In this document: piece by piece, positions 8,355-19,321 of the stretch | Layout: each line of letters starts with the position of its first letter | Numbering within the stretch: position 1 is the first letter of the stretch | From: Sphingomonas cannabina | GTDB taxonomy: Bacteria > Pseudomonadota > Alphaproteobacteria > Sphingomonadales > Sphingomonadaceae | Assembly: GCF_021391395.1 (NCBI RefSeq) | Contig: NZ_CP090059.1 | Span: forward strand, 3,891,001-3,955,000 | Length of the DNA stretch: 64,000 nt | Direction: 5' to 3' | Translations under genes and position numbers: made by a program | The notes under the pieces: generated by a model | Told to the model about the DNA's origin: nothing | The model's input: only the letters and a program-made list of their open reading frames with translations | The model's database searches: none

Positions 8355-9854
8355 TCACCCCATCGTCGGGATGACGAAGGCGTTCTCGCCGGTGACGGAG
8401 CCGTCAGGCCAGCGCTGGGTGACGGTCTTGACCTTGGTCCAGAAGCGCACGCCCTCCATCCCATGCTGGTTGACGTCGCCGAACGCCGAGCGCTTCCAGC
8501 CGCCGAACGTGTGATAGGCGACCGGCACCGGGATCGGCACATTGATGCCGACCATGCCGACATTGACCCGCGCCGCGAACTCGCGCGCGGCGTGGCCGTT
8601 GCGGGTGAAAATGGCGACGCCATTGCCGTACTGGTGCTCGCTCGGGAGGCGCAGCGCGGTCTCGAAGTCGGGCGCGCGGACGATCTGGAGGACGGGGCCG
8701 AAAATCTCCTCCTGGTAGGAGCGCATCGCGGGCGTCACCCGGTCGAACAGCGACGGACCGATGAAGAAGCCCTCTTCATGCCCCTGCAGCGTGAAGCCGC
8801 GGCCGTCGACCACCAGCTCGGCGCCTTCGTCGACGCCGGTCTGGATCCAGTCCTCGACCCGCTTCCTGTGCGCGGCGTTGACCACCGGGCCGTAATGCGC
8901 CTCGGCATCGGTCGAGACGCCGACGCGCAGCTTCTCGATCGCAGGGATCAGCTTGTCGCGCAGCGCATCGGCAGTCTTGTCGCCGACCGGCACCACCACC
9001 GGCAGCGCCATGCAGCGCTCGCCGGCCGAGCCGAACGCGGCGCCCGAGAGGTCCGACACCACCTGGTCGAGGTCGGCGTCGGGCATGACGATGCCGTGGT
9101 TCTTGGCGCCGCCCATCGCCTGCACGCGCTTCCCCGCCGCGACGCCGCGCTGGTAGACGTAATGCGCGATGTCGGACGAGCCGACGAAGCTCACCGCGCC
9201 GATCGCGGGATGATCGAGGATCGCGTCGACCATCTCCTTGTCGCCATGGACGACCTGGAGGATGCCCTCCGGCAGCCCGGCCTCGCGCATCAGCTCGGCG
9301 AGGCGGACGGGCACCGAAGGATCGCGCTCCGAGGGCTTCAGGATGAAGGCGTTACCGCAGGCGATCGCCACCCCGAACATCCACATCGGGATCATCGCCG
9401 GGAAGTTGAACGGCGTGATCCCCGCGCCGATCCCTACGGGCAAACGCATCGAATAGACGTCGATGCCGGGGCCGGCGCCCTGGGTGTACTCGCCCTTCAG
9501 CGCATGGGGGATGCCGCAGGCGAACTCGATCACCTCGAGCCCGCGCTGGATGTCGCCCTTCGCATCGGCGATCACCTTGCCGTGCTCGGACGAGAGCGTG
9601 TGGGCGAGCGCGTCCATGTTCGCCTCGACCAGCTCCTTGAAGCGGAACATGACGCGCGCGCGGCGCTGCGGATTGGTCGCGGCCCAGCCGGGCTGCGCCG
9701 CCAGCGCCGCGGCGACCGCCGTGTCGAGCTCGGCCGCCGTACCGAGGCGCACCTTCGCCTGCACCTGGCCCGTGTTGGGGTCGAACACGTCGCCTTCGCG
9801 TGCAGCGCCCGCGCCGCCCGCGTGGCCGACGATGTGATGGTCGATGATCCGCAT
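8355..9854 (-). CDS. mmsA: Methylmalonate-semialdehyde dehydrogenase (CoA-acylating)
   Basis: A 499-residue aldehyde dehydrogenase that converts methylmalonate semialdehyde to propionyl-CoA with NAD and CoA. Seen: the opening [11 protein letters not shown], the NAD-binding [11 protein letters not shown] motif, and the active-site Cys in [10 protein letters not shown]; the length is that of MmsA enzymes. The ATG at 9854 is preceded by AGAGGACAGG. It is the first gene of the leftward valine operon. Its product propionyl-CoA is the substrate of the neighbouring pcc/mcm operon, so the two clusters join into one catabolic line ending at succinyl-CoA. Confidence 0.96.
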   Translation of the reverse strand: MRIIDHHIVGHAGGAGAAREGDVFDPNTGQVQAKVRLGTAAELDTAVAAALAAQPGWAATNPQRRARVMFRFKELVEANMDALAHTLSSEHGKVIADAKGDIQRGLEVIEFACGIPHALKGEYTQGAGPGIDVYSMRLPVGIGAGITPFNFPAMIPMWMFGVAIACGNAFILKPSERDPSVPVRLAELMREAGLPEGILQVVHGDKEMVDAILDHPAIGAVSFVGSSDIAHYVYQRGVAAGKRVQAMGGAKNHGIVMPDADLDQVVSDLSGAAFGSAGERCMALPVVVPVGDKTADALRDKLIPAIEKLRVGVSTDAEAHYGPVVNAAHRKRVEDWIQTGVDEGAELVVDGRGFTLQGHEEGFFIGPSLFDRVTPAMRSYQEEIFGPVLQIVRAPDFETALRLPSEHQYGNGVAIFTRNGHAAREFAARVNVGMVGINVPIPVPVAYHTFGGWKRSAFGDVNQHGMEGVRFWTKVKTVTQRWPDGSVTGENAFVIPTMG

Positions 9855-9962
9855 CCTGTCCTCTCTTGCGGCGCGGCTTGGCGCCGACTCGTTCGCGTAA
9901 TTTTATTGCTCTTGGCACAGCCGAACCCGGCTGTCAGCGGGATGTGAAAAAAGTTGAGCTAA

Positions 9963-10030
9963 GCCCCTCCCCGAGCGGCCGCCTCGGTGAGACATCCCCA
10001 CCCCCAACCCCTCCCCTGAAGGGGAGGGGC
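9963..10030. repeat. C-rich/G-rich inverted repeat upstream of mmsA and the chemoreceptor gene
   Basis: In the 269-base gap between divergent mmsA and the chemoreceptor gene, GCCCCTCCCC (9963-9972) can pair with GGGGAGGGGC (10021-10030). A second CCCCTCCCC (10008-10016) lies next to the right arm and could form a tight alternative hairpin. I saw no clear -10/-35 pair in this gap. Confidence 0.55.
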
Positions 10031-10123
10031 TTGAGAAGGATCCCGAAAAAATCCGCAGCTGTCATCGAACCGTCACCAAATCCTAACGCGCGATTTACCA
10101 CCGGACCGCTAGCGCAACGACCG

Positions 10124-11422
10124 ATGTCGCCCGCCACCGCCCCTCGCCCGAGCTGGCTCGCCGAAGCCGAGACGCGCCCGCTCGCGATCCGCCACGACGC
10201 CACGCTGATGGAGGCGGTCGAGGCGTTCCGCACCCGTCTCGACCTCAGGCTGCTGCCGGTGCTCGACGACGACGAGCGGCCGATCGGCGCGGTGCACGAG
10301 CGCGACGTGCGCCAGCTGCTGCTCAATCCCTATGGCCACGCGCTGATGCGCAATCCTGCCTATGGCCAGCGCCTCGCCGCGCACGTCCGCCCCTGTCCGA
10401 TCGGGGAGATCGGCCTGGGGCTCGAGGCGCTGCTCGAACGCTATCACGCCTCGGGCGCGGTCGACGGGATGATCCTGACGCGGAACGGGCGGCTCTACGC
10501 GACGCTCGCCAACCGGCGGCTGGTGCAGCTCGACGGCGAGCGCCGGATGGCCGCCAACCGTGCACGGATCGAGCGGGCGCAGCGGATCGAGGCGGCGATC
10601 GCCGGCTTCGAGCGCCAGGTCGCCAACCTCGCCGCCGACCTCGGCACCCTCGCGCGACAGGTCGAGGCCAATTCCGAGGACACCGCCGACCGCGCCGGGC
10701 TGACCGAGGAACGCGCCGCCGCGGTCGCCGCCGCCGCGGTCCAGACCGGCAGCAACATGGGCGAGATCGCCGCGCGCGGGCGCGAGCTCGCTAGGATGCT
10801 GACTTTGATCGGCACGGGCACGGTCGAGGCACGGGGCTCCGCAACGCGCGCGGTCGAGCTGGTCGCCGCCGGCAGCCGCCGTGCCGCCGGCCTCAGCGGG
10901 GCCGCGGCATCGATCGATTCGGCGATCGCGCTGATCACCGAGATCGCCGCCAAGGTGAACCTGCTCGCGCTCAACGCGACGATCGAGGCGGCGCGTGCCG
11001 GCGAGGCGGGGCGCGGCTTCACCATCGTCGCCAACGAGATCAAGCAGCTCTCGACGCAGACCGGCAACGCCGCGCGCACGATCACCGCGCATGTCGACAG
11101 CATCCGCCAGGCGATCGCCGAGGTGGTGGGCGGCCACGCGGGAATCGAGGATGCGATCGGCGCGATCGCGGCGCTGTCGACCGACATCGAATCGGCGGTC
11201 GGCGCGCAAGAGGCGGCGACGCGCACGATCGCGCGCAACGTCGACGAGGCGGTCGAAGCGTCGCACGGCATCCGCGACGACGTCGAGGCGATCGGCGGCA
11301 GCGCCCGCGCCGCAGCGGACTCGGCGCGCGAGATGGCGGGCTTCGCCGGCCGGCTGCAGGATACCGCACGCGCGATGTCGGGCGAGGTCGAGCTGTTCCT
11401 CGCCGAGGTGCGCGCCGCTTAA
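10124..11422 (+). CDS. Soluble methyl-accepting chemotaxis-type receptor with N-terminal CBS-like region
   Basis: A 432-residue protein with no transmembrane segment. Residues 1 to about 125 look like a pair of CBS-type repeats ([20 protein letters not shown], then a second, weaker unit). Residues from about 150 onward are a long coiled coil that includes the receptor hairpin tip ([20 protein letters not shown]), which contacts CheA and CheW. It should therefore sense a cytoplasmic ligand, perhaps a nucleotide, and signal to a kinase; that is inference from the domains. The start ATG at 10124 is the first giving a sensible N-terminus. The frame is open back to 9866, but there it translates repeat DNA. 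The ribosome site is weak. Confidence 0.85.
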   Translation: MSPATAPRPSWLAEAETRPLAIRHDATLMEAVEAFRTRLDLRLLPVLDDDERPIGAVHERDVRQLLLNPYGHALMRNPAYGQRLAAHVRPCPIGEIGLGLEALLERYHASGAVDGMILTRNGRLYATLANRRLVQLDGERRMAANRARIERAQRIEAAIAGFERQVANLAADLGTLARQVEANSEDTADRAGLTEERAAAVAAAAVQTGSNMGEIAARGRELARMLTLIGTGTVEARGSATRAVELVAAGSRRAAGLSGAAASIDSAIALITEIAAKVNLLALNATIEAARAGEAGRGFTIVANEIKQLSTQTGNAARTITAHVDSIRQAIAEVVGGHAGIEDAIGAIAALSTDIESAVGAQEAATRTIARNVDEAVEASHGIRDDVEAIGGSARAAADSAREMAGFAGRLQDTARAMSGEVELFLAEVRAA

Positions 11423-11430
11423 CCTATTAG

Positions 11431-11453
11431 CCCTCTCCCCATCGGGGAGAGGG
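11431..11453. terminator. Hairpin between the convergent chemoreceptor and pccA genes
   Basis: CCCTCTCCCC (11431-11440), loop ATC, GGGGAGAGGG (11444-11453): a perfect 10-bp stem between two converging genes. There is no clear T-run, so it may be a terminator or a short member of the G-rich repeat family. Confidence 0.5.
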
Positions 11454-11459
11454 AGTGCG

Positions 11460-13556
11460 TTACTCGAACTCGATGATCGCCGCGTCGACCACCAGGCTAT
11501 CGCCGGGAGCGAAGTTGACTGCCTTGACCGTGCCCGCCTTCTCGGCGCGCAGGATGTTCTCCATCTTCATCGCCTCGACCACCGCCAGCGGCTGACCGGC
11601 CTCGACCTTGTCACCCACAGCCACATCGAGCCGGGTGAGCAGGCCGGGCATCGGCGCGAGCAGGAGTTTGGAGGTGTCGGGCGGGACCTTCTCGATCATG
11701 TGCGTCGCGAGCGCGGCGACGTGCGGGCGATAGACGCGGACCTTGTGGCTGGCGCCGTGGGCCGTGAGCCGCCACGCCGCTCTCTCGCGCGCGATGCCGA
11801 CGTTGAAGGGCGCGCCGTCGACGGTGCAGGTGAACAGCGGCTGCCCGGGCCGCCAGCGATGGACCACGTCGAGCGGCGGCTCGTTCGGATCAAGGTTGAC
11901 CAGCAGCCCGCCCTCATGGCCGTCGACGGTGATGTCGAACCGCCGGTCGCCGATCAGCACCACCCGCGCGGTGTCGGTGACGACACGGCCGTCGAGCTGA
12001 CCGGAGATGCGGCTCGCCTGATCGGTCCGGTCGAGGTCGGCCAGCACCGCCACCGCCGCCAGCCTGCCGAGCAACTCGTCCGACGCGGGGGCGCCGTGGA
12101 AGCCTTCAGGATATTCCTCGGCGATGAAGCCGGTAGTCAGCCGCCCCTCGCGGAAGCGCGGGTGCTGCATGATCGCGGACAGGAAATCGATGTTGTGGCC
12201 GATGCCCTCGATCCGGAACTGGTCGAGCGCCGCGATCTGGCGGTCCGCCGCCGCGTCGCGGGTCGGCGCCCAGGTGATCAGCTTGGCGATCATCGGGTCG
12301 TAGAACATGCTGACCTCGCCCCCCTCGGCGACGCCGTCGTCGACACGGGTGAGGGCGGCGGGCGTCCCGCTGCCGTGCTCCTGCGAAGGCAGGAGCCCTG
12401 GGTTACTGGCGGCGCCGCCTGCCGCCAGCGCTCCTGCTTTCGCAGGAGCGCCTGAGGTTGCAGGCGGGCGATAGGTCACCAGCCGCCCCGTGCTCGGCAG
12501 GAAGCCGCGGTACGGGTCTTCGGCATAGACGCGGTTCTCGATCGCCCAGCCGGTGAGGGTCACGTCGTCCTGGCCGAAGGCGAGCTTCTCGCCCGCCGCG
12601 ACCCGGATCATCTGCTCGACGAGGTCCAGGCCGGTCACCATCTCGGTCACCGGATGCTCGACCTGGAGCCGGGTGTTCATCTCGAGGAAGTAGAAGCCCT
12701 GACCCGTCGGGTCGGCGCCGGAGACGATCAGCTCGACGGTGCCGGCGCTATAGTATCCTACCGCGCGGGCCAGCGCGACGGCCTGCTCGCCCATCGCCTT
12801 GCGCATTTCGGGCGTGACGAAGGGCGACGGCGCCTCCTCCACCACCTTCTGGTGGCGGCGCTGGATCGAGCATTCGCGCTCGCCCAAGTAGAGGACCGTG
12901 CCATGCTGGTCGCCGAGCACCTGAATCTCGATGTGGCGCGGCTGCTCGATGAACTTCTCGATGAACACGCGGTCGTCGCCGAAGCTCGCCAGACCTTCGC
13001 GGCGGACGCTCTCGAACTCCTCGCGGACGTCCTTCTCGGACCAGGCCAGCCGCATCCCCTTGCCGCCGCCGCCGGCCGAGGCCTTCATCATCACGGGGTA
13101 GCCGATGTCGTTGGCGATCTCGACCGCGTGCTCGGTATTCCTGATCTCGCCGACGAAGCCGGGGACGACGTTCACCCCAGCCGCCTGGGCGAGCTTCTTC
13201 GATTCGATCTTGTCGCCCATCGCGGCGATCGCCTCGGGCGGGGGACCGATGAACGCGATCCCCGCCTCGGCGCAGGCGCGGGCGAAACTCTCGCGCTCGG
13301 AAAGGAAGCCGTAGCCGGGATGGATCGCGTCGGCGCCGGTGATCCTGGCGGCGTCGAGGATCAGCTCGGCCTTGAGGTAGCTCTCCGCAGCCGGCGCCGG
13401 GCCGAGCCGCACCGCCTCGTCCGCCATCCGCACATGCGGCGCGCGCGCATCGGCGTCGGAATAGACCGCGACGGTGGCGATCCCCATCCGCCTGGCGGTG
13501 CGCATCACCCGGCCCGCGATCTCGCCGCGGTTGGCGATCAGGATTTTCTTGAACAT
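11460..13556 (-). CDS. pccA: Propionyl-CoA carboxylase, biotin-carrying alpha subunit
   Basis: A 698-residue subunit that carboxylates biotin with ATP and bicarbonate and carries it to PccB. Seen: an N-terminal biotin carboxylase domain (KKILIANRGEIA, ATP-grasp GGGGKGM, and EMNTRLQVEHPVTE); the PCC-specific middle domain; and a C-terminal biotinyl domain with the biotinylated lysine K664 in EAMKMEN. It starts at the ATG at 13556 with GAGGGG before it. Odd: it is about 30 residues longer than usual because a palindromic repeat is translated in frame near residues 370-394, at the edge of the biotin carboxylase domain. It is the last gene of the pcc/mcm operon. Confidence 0.96.
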   Translation of the reverse strand: MFKKILIANRGEIAGRVMRTARRMGIATVAVYSDADARAPHVRMADEAVRLGPAPAAESYLKAELILDAARITGADAIHPGYGFLSERESFARACAEAGIAFIGPPPEAIAAMGDKIESKKLAQAAGVNVVPGFVGEIRNTEHAVEIANDIGYPVMMKASAGGGGKGMRLAWSEKDVREEFESVRREGLASFGDDRVFIEKFIEQPRHIEIQVLGDQHGTVLYLGERECSIQRRHQKVVEEAPSPFVTPEMRKAMGEQAVALARAVGYYSAGTVELIVSGADPTGQGFYFLEMNTRLQVEHPVTEMVTGLDLVEQMIRVAAGEKLAFGQDDVTLTGWAIENRVYAEDPYRGFLPSTGRLVTYRPPATSGAPAKAGALAAGGAASNPGLLPSQEHGSGTPAALTRVDDGVAEGGEVSMFYDPMIAKLITWAPTRDAAADRQIAALDQFRIEGIGHNIDFLSAIMQHPRFREGRLTTGFIAEEYPEGFHGAPASDELLGRLAAVAVLADLDRTDQASRISGQLDGRVVTDTARVVLIGDRRFDITVDGHEGGLLVNLDPNEPPLDVVHRWRPGQPLFTCTVDGAPFNVGIARERAAWRLTAHGASHKVRVYRPHVAALATHMIEKVPPDTSKLLLAPMPGLLTRLDVAVGDKVEAGQPLAVVEAMKMENILRAEKAGTVKAVNFAPGDSLVVDAAIIEFE
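12377..12449. repeat. Palindromic repeat translated inside pccA
   Basis: Three nested hairpins: GCTCCTGC-GAAG-GCAGGAGC (12377-12396); CTGGCGGC (12406-12413) with GCCGCCAG (12421-12428); and GCTCCTGC-TTTC-GCAGGAGC (12430-12449). Read on the minus strand it encodes the low-complexity peptide APAKAGALAAGG and following residues without a stop, keeping pccA in frame. Confidence 0.85.
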
Positions 13557-13574
13557 CGATCCCCTCAACCTCAG

Positions 13575-13670
13575 CCGTCACCCCGGATTTGATCCAGGGC
13601 CCGCGCCCCCGATCGAAACCCGTCGTCATCCCGGCGAAAGCCGGGATCCAGGGTCAAGCCCGGCATGACG
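13575..13670. repeat. Palindromic repeat (family B) at the bioB/pccA junction
   Basis: It contains CGTCATCCCGGCGAAAGCCG with further inverted segments (GGATCCAGGGTCAAGCCCGG, then CATGACG) and a partial copy beginning CCGTCACCCCGG. The right end lies inside bioB and provides its last codons and its stop. Confidence 0.75.
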
Positions 13671-14733
13671 AGAGAGGCGAATGTGTCGCGCTCTCGCCTG
13701 CCATCGCCTCGAGCCCCAGCTTCGCGAACAGCGCCGCATCCTTGTCGTCGCCGGCATTGGCGGCGGTAAGCAGCTTGTCGCCGGTGAAGATCGAGTTGGC
13801 GCCTGCCAGGAAGCACAAAGCCTGCGTCGCCTCCGACATGCTCTCGCGGCCGGCGGACAGGCGGACCATCGACCTGGGCATGGTGATCCGTGCCACCGCG
13901 ACGGTGCGGACGAACTCGATGTCGTCGATCTTGGCGAGCAGCGTGTCGGCGAGCATGTCGCCCAGCACCGTGCCCTTGACCGGCACCAGCGCGTTGACCG
14001 GCACGCTCTCGGGCGGCTCGGGCAGGGTCGCCAGCGCATGGATGAAGCCGACGCGGTCCTCGCGCGTCTCGCCCATGCCGACGATGCCGCCGCAGCAGAC
14101 GTTGATGCCCGCCTGCCGGACGTTCTCCAACGTTTCGAGCCGGTCGGCGAAGCTGCGGGTGGTGATGACGTCGCCGTAGCGCTCGGGCGAGGTGTCGATA
14201 TTGTGGTTGTAATAGTCGAGCCCCGCCGCGGCGAGCGCCTCCGCCTGCGCCGGCGTCAGCATGCCGAGCGTCATGCAGGTCTCCATCCCCATCGCGCGCA
14301 CCCCCTTCACCATCTCGGCGAGCTTGGGGATGTCCTTGTCCTTGGGATTGCGCCACGCCGCGCCCATGCAGAAGCGCGTCGAGCCATGGTCCTTGGCCTG
14401 CGCCGCCGCCTGCAGCACCGCCTGGACGTCCATCAGCTTGGTCGCCTTGAGCCCGGTGTCGGCATGGGCGGACTGGCTGCAATAGCCGCAATCCTCCGGG
14501 CAGCCGCCGGTCTTGATCGAGAGCAGCGTCGAGAGCTGCACCTCGCCCGCCCGGTGATGCGCGCGGTGGACCTCGGCGGCGCGGAACACCAGCTCGGTGA
14601 AGGGCAGGTCGAACAGCGCCGCGATCTCGGCGCGGGACCAATTCTCGACGTGCCCCGGCGCAGGCCGGGGCCCAGTTGCGACGTCGTGGAACTGGGCCCC
14701 GGCCTTCGCCGGGGCACTGGCGGTGGAACTCAT
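13654..14733 (-). CDS. bioB: Biotin synthase
   Basis: A 359-residue radical SAM enzyme that inserts sulfur into dethiobiotin. Seen: the [4Fe-4S] motif C78-C82-C85 (GCPEDCGYC), plus [11 protein letters not shown] and the conserved Cys/Arg positions further on. The ATG at 14733 overlaps the mcm stop (ATGA). Both ends are unusual. Residues 6-28 come from a 27-bp-arm palindrome (14651-14716), so the N-terminus is longer than expected. The last dozen or so residues and the stop fall in another repeat. The catalytic core looks intact. Its place between mcm and pccA ties biotin supply to demand by PccA. Confidence 0.95.
   Translation of the reverse strand: MSSTASAPAKAGAQFHDVATGPRPAPGHVENWSRAEIAALFDLPFTELVFRAAEVHRAHHRAGEVQLSTLLSIKTGGCPEDCGYCSQSAHADTGLKATKLMDVQAVLQAAAQAKDHGSTRFCMGAAWRNPKDKDIPKLAEMVKGVRAMGMETCMTLGMLTPAQAEALAAAGLDYYNHNIDTSPERYGDVITTRSFADRLETLENVRQAGINVCCGGIVGMGETREDRVGFIHALATLPEPPESVPVNALVPVKGTVLGDMLADTLLAKIDDIEFVRTVAVARITMPRSMVRLSAGRESMSEATQALCFLAGANSIFTGDKLLTAANAGDDKDAALFAKLGLEAMAGESATHSPLSSCRA
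14651..14716. repeat. Palindrome translated at the N-terminus of bioB
   Basis: Left arm 14651-14677, right arm 14690-14716, loop of 12 bases (GCGACGTCGTGG). The two 27-base arms are complementary except at one position. On the minus strand it encodes [11 protein letters not shown] and following residues, in frame with bioB. Confidence 0.9.
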
Positions 14734-16868
14734 TCAGCAGCCTCGCTCTCTGGTGCCCAGTTGTGGCCGAGCAGGCGCAGCACCTCCTCGGCGGCGGCAA
14801 TCAGGTTGGTGCCGGGACCGAAGATCGCCTGCACGCCCGCGTCGCGCAGCGCCTGATAATCCTGCTGCGGGATTACGCCACCCGCCACCACCTTGATGTC
14901 GGCGCGGCCGGCGTCCTTGAGATGGCCGATCAGCTCCGGGATCAGCGTCAGGTGCCCGGCGGCAAGGCTGGAGGCGCCGACCACGTCGACCTCCTTTTCG
15001 ATCGCCAGCTTCGCCGCCTCGTCAGGCGTCTGGAACAGCGGGCCAGGCACCACCTCGAACCCGAGGTCGCCGAACATCGACGACACGAGGTTGGCGCCGC
15101 GGTCATGCCCGTCCTGCCCCATCTTGGCGACCAGCATCCGGGGCTTGCGGCCAAGCCGGCGCTCGGTCGCGCCGACGCCGTCGGTGAGGCGGCTCCAGCG
15201 CGCGTCGTCGCGCCACGCCTCGCGGTAGATGCCGGAGACCGGCGTCGGCACCGTCTCGTAGCGGCCGAAGCCCGCCTCCATCGCCGCGCTGATCTCGCCC
15301 AGCGTCGCGCGGGCTCGTGCCGCCTCGACCGCGAGCGCGAGGAGGTTGTCGCTGCCGCCTGCCCCCTCGCGCAGCCGGCCGAGCGCCGCCTGGCAGGCTG
15401 CCTCGTCGCGCGCTGCGCGGACCTTGGCGATGCGCGCGATCTGGGCGTCGCGCACCGCATGGTTGTCGATCGCGAGGATCTCGATCTCCTCGTCCTCGGC
15501 CGGGCGGTATTTGTTGACGCCGACGATCACTTCCTCGCCGCGGTCGATCCGCGCCTGGCGGGCGGCGGCGGCTTCCTCGATCATCGCCTTGGGCCAGCCG
15601 GCCGCGACCGCGCGGGCCATGCCGCCCTCGGCGTCGACGCGCGCGATGATCTCCGATGCCCGCTCGACCAGCTCATTCGTCAGCGCCTCGATGTAATAGG
15701 AGCCGCCCAGCGGATCGACGACCTTGGTGATCCCGCTCTCCTCCTGGATCACCAGCTGGGTGTTGCGGGCGATGCGCGCGGAGAAGTCGGTCGGCAGCGC
15801 GATCGCCTCGTCGAGGGCGTTGGTGTGGAGGCTCTGGGTGCCGCCGAGCACCGCCGCCATCGCCTCGATCGTGGTGCGGATGACGTTGTTGTAGGGGTCC
15901 TGCTCCTGCAGCGACACGCCCGACGTCTGGCAATGCGTCCGCAGCATCTTCGAGCGCTCGTCCTTGGCGCCCAGGTCGGTCATCACGCGGTGCCACAGCG
16001 TTCGCGCCGCGCGCAGCTTCGCTACCTCCATGAAGAAGTTCATGCCGATCGCGAAGAAGAAGCTGAGCCGCCCGGCGAAGGCGTCGATGTCGAGCCCCGC
16101 CGCCATCGCGGCCTTCGCATATTCCTTGCCGTCGGCGATGGTGAAGGCGAGCTCCTGCACCTGCGTCGCCCCTGCCTCCTGCATGTGATAGCCGGAGATC
16201 GAGATCGAGTTGAACTTCGGCATGTGGGCCGAGGTGTAGGCGATGATGTCCGACACGATCCGCATGCTCGGCGCCGGCGGATAAATGTAGGTGTTGCGGA
16301 CCATGAACTCCTTGAGGATGTCGTTCTGGATCGTGCCGTCCAGCTTCGCCTGCGGCACGCCCTGCTCCTCGCCGGCGACGATGAAGAAGGCGAGGATCGG
16401 GATCACCGCGCCGTTCATCGTCATCGACACCGACATCTCGCCCAAGGGGATGCCGTCGAACAGGATCTTCATGTCCTCGACGGTGTCGATCGCGACGCCC
16501 GCCTTGCCGACGTCGCCGACCACACGCGGGTGATCGCTGTCGTAGCCGCGGTGGGTGGCGAGATCGAAGGCGACCGACAGCCCCTTCTGCCCGGCGGCGA
16601 GGTTGCGGCGGTAGAAGGCGTTGGATTCCTCGGCGGTGGAGAAGCCGGCGTATTGGCGGATCGTCCAGGGACGGCCGGCGTACATCGACGCGCGCACGCC
16701 GCGGGTGAAGGGCGCGAAGCCGGGAAGGCCGGGGTCGAGCTCTGCCGTATCCTCGGCGGTGTAGAGCGGCTTGACCGCGATCCCCTCCGGCGTGTGCCAG
16801 ACGAGGTCGCGGCCCTTCACCTCCTTCTCGGCGAGCGCCTGCCAGTCGGCGGGGGTGGGTTTAGACAT
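14730..16868 (-). CDS. mcm: Methylmalonyl-CoA mutase (single-polypeptide, B12-dependent)
   Basis: A 712-residue enzyme that rearranges (R)-methylmalonyl-CoA to succinyl-CoA using adenosylcobalamin. Seen: an N-terminal TIM-barrel substrate domain ([29 protein letters not shown]) and a C-terminal cobalamin domain with DGHDRG, whose His (about residue 588) is the lower cobalt ligand, then ASSL and VAGGVIP. The start at 16868 has GGAGGG upstream; the frame opens earlier at 16889 but only through repeat DNA. It ends overlapping the bioB start by four bases. No MeaB-type chaperone gene was seen in the window. Confidence 0.97.
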   Translation of the reverse strand: MSKPTPADWQALAEKEVKGRDLVWHTPEGIAVKPLYTAEDTAELDPGLPGFAPFTRGVRASMYAGRPWTIRQYAGFSTAEESNAFYRRNLAAGQKGLSVAFDLATHRGYDSDHPRVVGDVGKAGVAIDTVEDMKILFDGIPLGEMSVSMTMNGAVIPILAFFIVAGEEQGVPQAKLDGTIQNDILKEFMVRNTYIYPPAPSMRIVSDIIAYTSAHMPKFNSISISGYHMQEAGATQVQELAFTIADGKEYAKAAMAAGLDIDAFAGRLSFFFAIGMNFFMEVAKLRAARTLWHRVMTDLGAKDERSKMLRTHCQTSGVSLQEQDPYNNVIRTTIEAMAAVLGGTQSLHTNALDEAIALPTDFSARIARNTQLVIQEESGITKVVDPLGGSYYIEALTNELVERASEIIARVDAEGGMARAVAAGWPKAMIEEAAAARQARIDRGEEVIVGVNKYRPAEDEEIEILAIDNHAVRDAQIARIAKVRAARDEAACQAALGRLREGAGGSDNLLALAVEAARARATLGEISAAMEAGFGRYETVPTPVSGIYREAWRDDARWSRLTDGVGATERRLGRKPRMLVAKMGQDGHDRGANLVSSMFGDLGFEVVPGPLFQTPDEAAKLAIEKEVDVVGASSLAAGHLTLIPELIGHLKDAGRADIKVVAGGVIPQQDYQALRDAGVQAIFGPGTNLIAAAEEVLRLLGHNWAPESEAAE

Positions 16869-16883
16869 CGCGTACCCTCCATC

Positions 16884-16966
16884 CGTCATCCCGGCGAAAG
16901 CCGGGATCCAGGGCCAAGAGCGATATCCCCTGTGACCCTGGATCCCGGGTCAAGCCCGGGATGACG
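16884..16966. repeat. Palindromic intergenic repeat (family B) between mce and mcm
   Basis: CGTCATCCCGGCGAAAGCCG at the left and CAAGCCCGGGATGACG at the right, with GGATCCAGGG / CCCTGGATCC inside. Nearly the whole 126-base gap between mce and mcm is this repeat. Confidence 0.8.
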
Positions 16967-16994
16967 ATGGAAATGTCGTTGGCGGGAAGAGTCC

Positions 16995-17417
16995 TCAATG
17001 CGCCTCTCCCTTCGGCGTCTCCATGATCTCGGTCAGCACCCCGCCCATATCCTTAGGATGCACGAAGAAGATCGGCGTCCCGTGCGCGCCGATGCGCGGC
17101 TCGCCCAGCACCTTCGCGCCCTTGGCTTCGAACCATGCCTTGGCCTCGTGGACGTCGGGCACCTCGTAGCACAGGTGATGCTGCCCGCCGGCCGGGTTCT
17201 TCTCCAGGAACGCGCGGATCGGGGAGGTTTCTCCCAACGGCTCGATCAGCTCGATCTGGGTGTTGGGCGTGTCGACGAAGCACACCTTCACTCCCTGCGC
17301 GGGCAGGTCGAAGGGTTCGCCGATCCGGGTCGCGCCCATGACGTCGCGGTAGAAGGCGATGCTGCCCACGATCGACGGCGTGGCGACGCCGACATGGTTG
17401 AGGCGGCCGAGGATCAT
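16995..17417 (-). CDS. mce: Methylmalonyl-CoA epimerase
   Basis: A 140-residue VOC-fold metalloenzyme that interconverts the S and R forms of methylmalonyl-CoA, linking PCC to the mutase. Seen: the opening LNHVGVATPS with the first metal His; QIELIEPLGETSPI; the metal His in GGQHHLCYEV; and a last Glu near VLTEIME. Length is typical. The ATG at 17417 has GGGAGG upstream and overlaps the stop of the small upstream ORF (ATGA). An in-frame upstream extension to 17465 is not supported. Confidence 0.95.
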   Translation of the reverse strand: MILGRLNHVGVATPSIVGSIAFYRDVMGATRIGEPFDLPAQGVKVCFVDTPNTQIELIEPLGETSPIRAFLEKNPAGGQHHLCYEVPDVHEAKAWFEAKGAKVLGEPRIGAHGTPIFFVHPKDMGGVLTEIMETPKGEAH

Positions 17418-17684
17418 ATAGACGCCTCCCAAATCCCACCCGGCGTCATTAACCGCCAGCGCCAAGCCGAGAGTTCGGTTTCACATTTCTCCAGCACGGT
17501 CTTGAGCTGTGCCAAGTCAAACTCGAATGCGTCTCCATCCGTGTCGAACAAAACGCTTGTTTGTCCCTTTTCGTCCATCGAGACGTCGATCAAGACATTT
17601 CCGTCCAACGTCACCTCAATTCCAATGAGGTCCGGATCGTTGGAAGATACGAACTGAAACTTCAGTCGCTTTGGGTCAACCAAA

Positions 17685-17704
<20 letters not shown>
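17414..17704 (-). CDS. Small hypothetical protein inserted in the propionate operon
   Basis: A 96-residue acidic protein I do not recognise. It is predicted soluble, with alternating strands ([31 protein letters not shown]) and a C-terminal helix ending SAWRWRLM. Its start overlaps the last 20 bases of pccB, with GGAAG ahead of the ATG. Its stop overlaps the mce start in ATGA, so it is translationally coupled on both sides. The DNA is visibly less GC-rich than its neighbours and uses rarer codons (AAA, TTT, ATT), which suggests it arrived recently. A role in the propionate pathway cannot be inferred. Confidence 0.75.
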
Positions 17705-19211
<1,507 letters not shown>

Positions 19212-19268
19212 GGCCTCTCCCAAATCCGCGGGCGATTGTCCCCTCTTTCAAGGCGGCAAGCGGCTGGC

Positions 19269-19308
19269 AAATGCAATGTTGCAAAGTTGTCGGAGCTCTA
19301 TTTGCAAA
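19269..19308. promoter_or_regulatory. Probable PccR operator: TTTGCAAA-type sites between pccB and pccR
   Basis: TTTGCAAA at 19301-19308 and GTTGCAAA at 19278-19285, 23 bases apart, with a further AAATGCAA at 19269-19276. As I recall, the ScfR-family regulator PccR of Rhodobacter sphaeroides recognises TTTGCAAA-type motifs. The location in the 110-base divergent gap fits control of both pccB and pccR. Binding here is inference. Confidence 0.7.
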
Positions 19309-19321
19309 GTAAGCTGGTGAG

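Noticed and set aside
9866..10123. N-terminal extension of the chemoreceptor frame
   Set aside because: It translates intergenic repeat and low-complexity DNA; the CBS-like domain starts only at the ATG at 10124.
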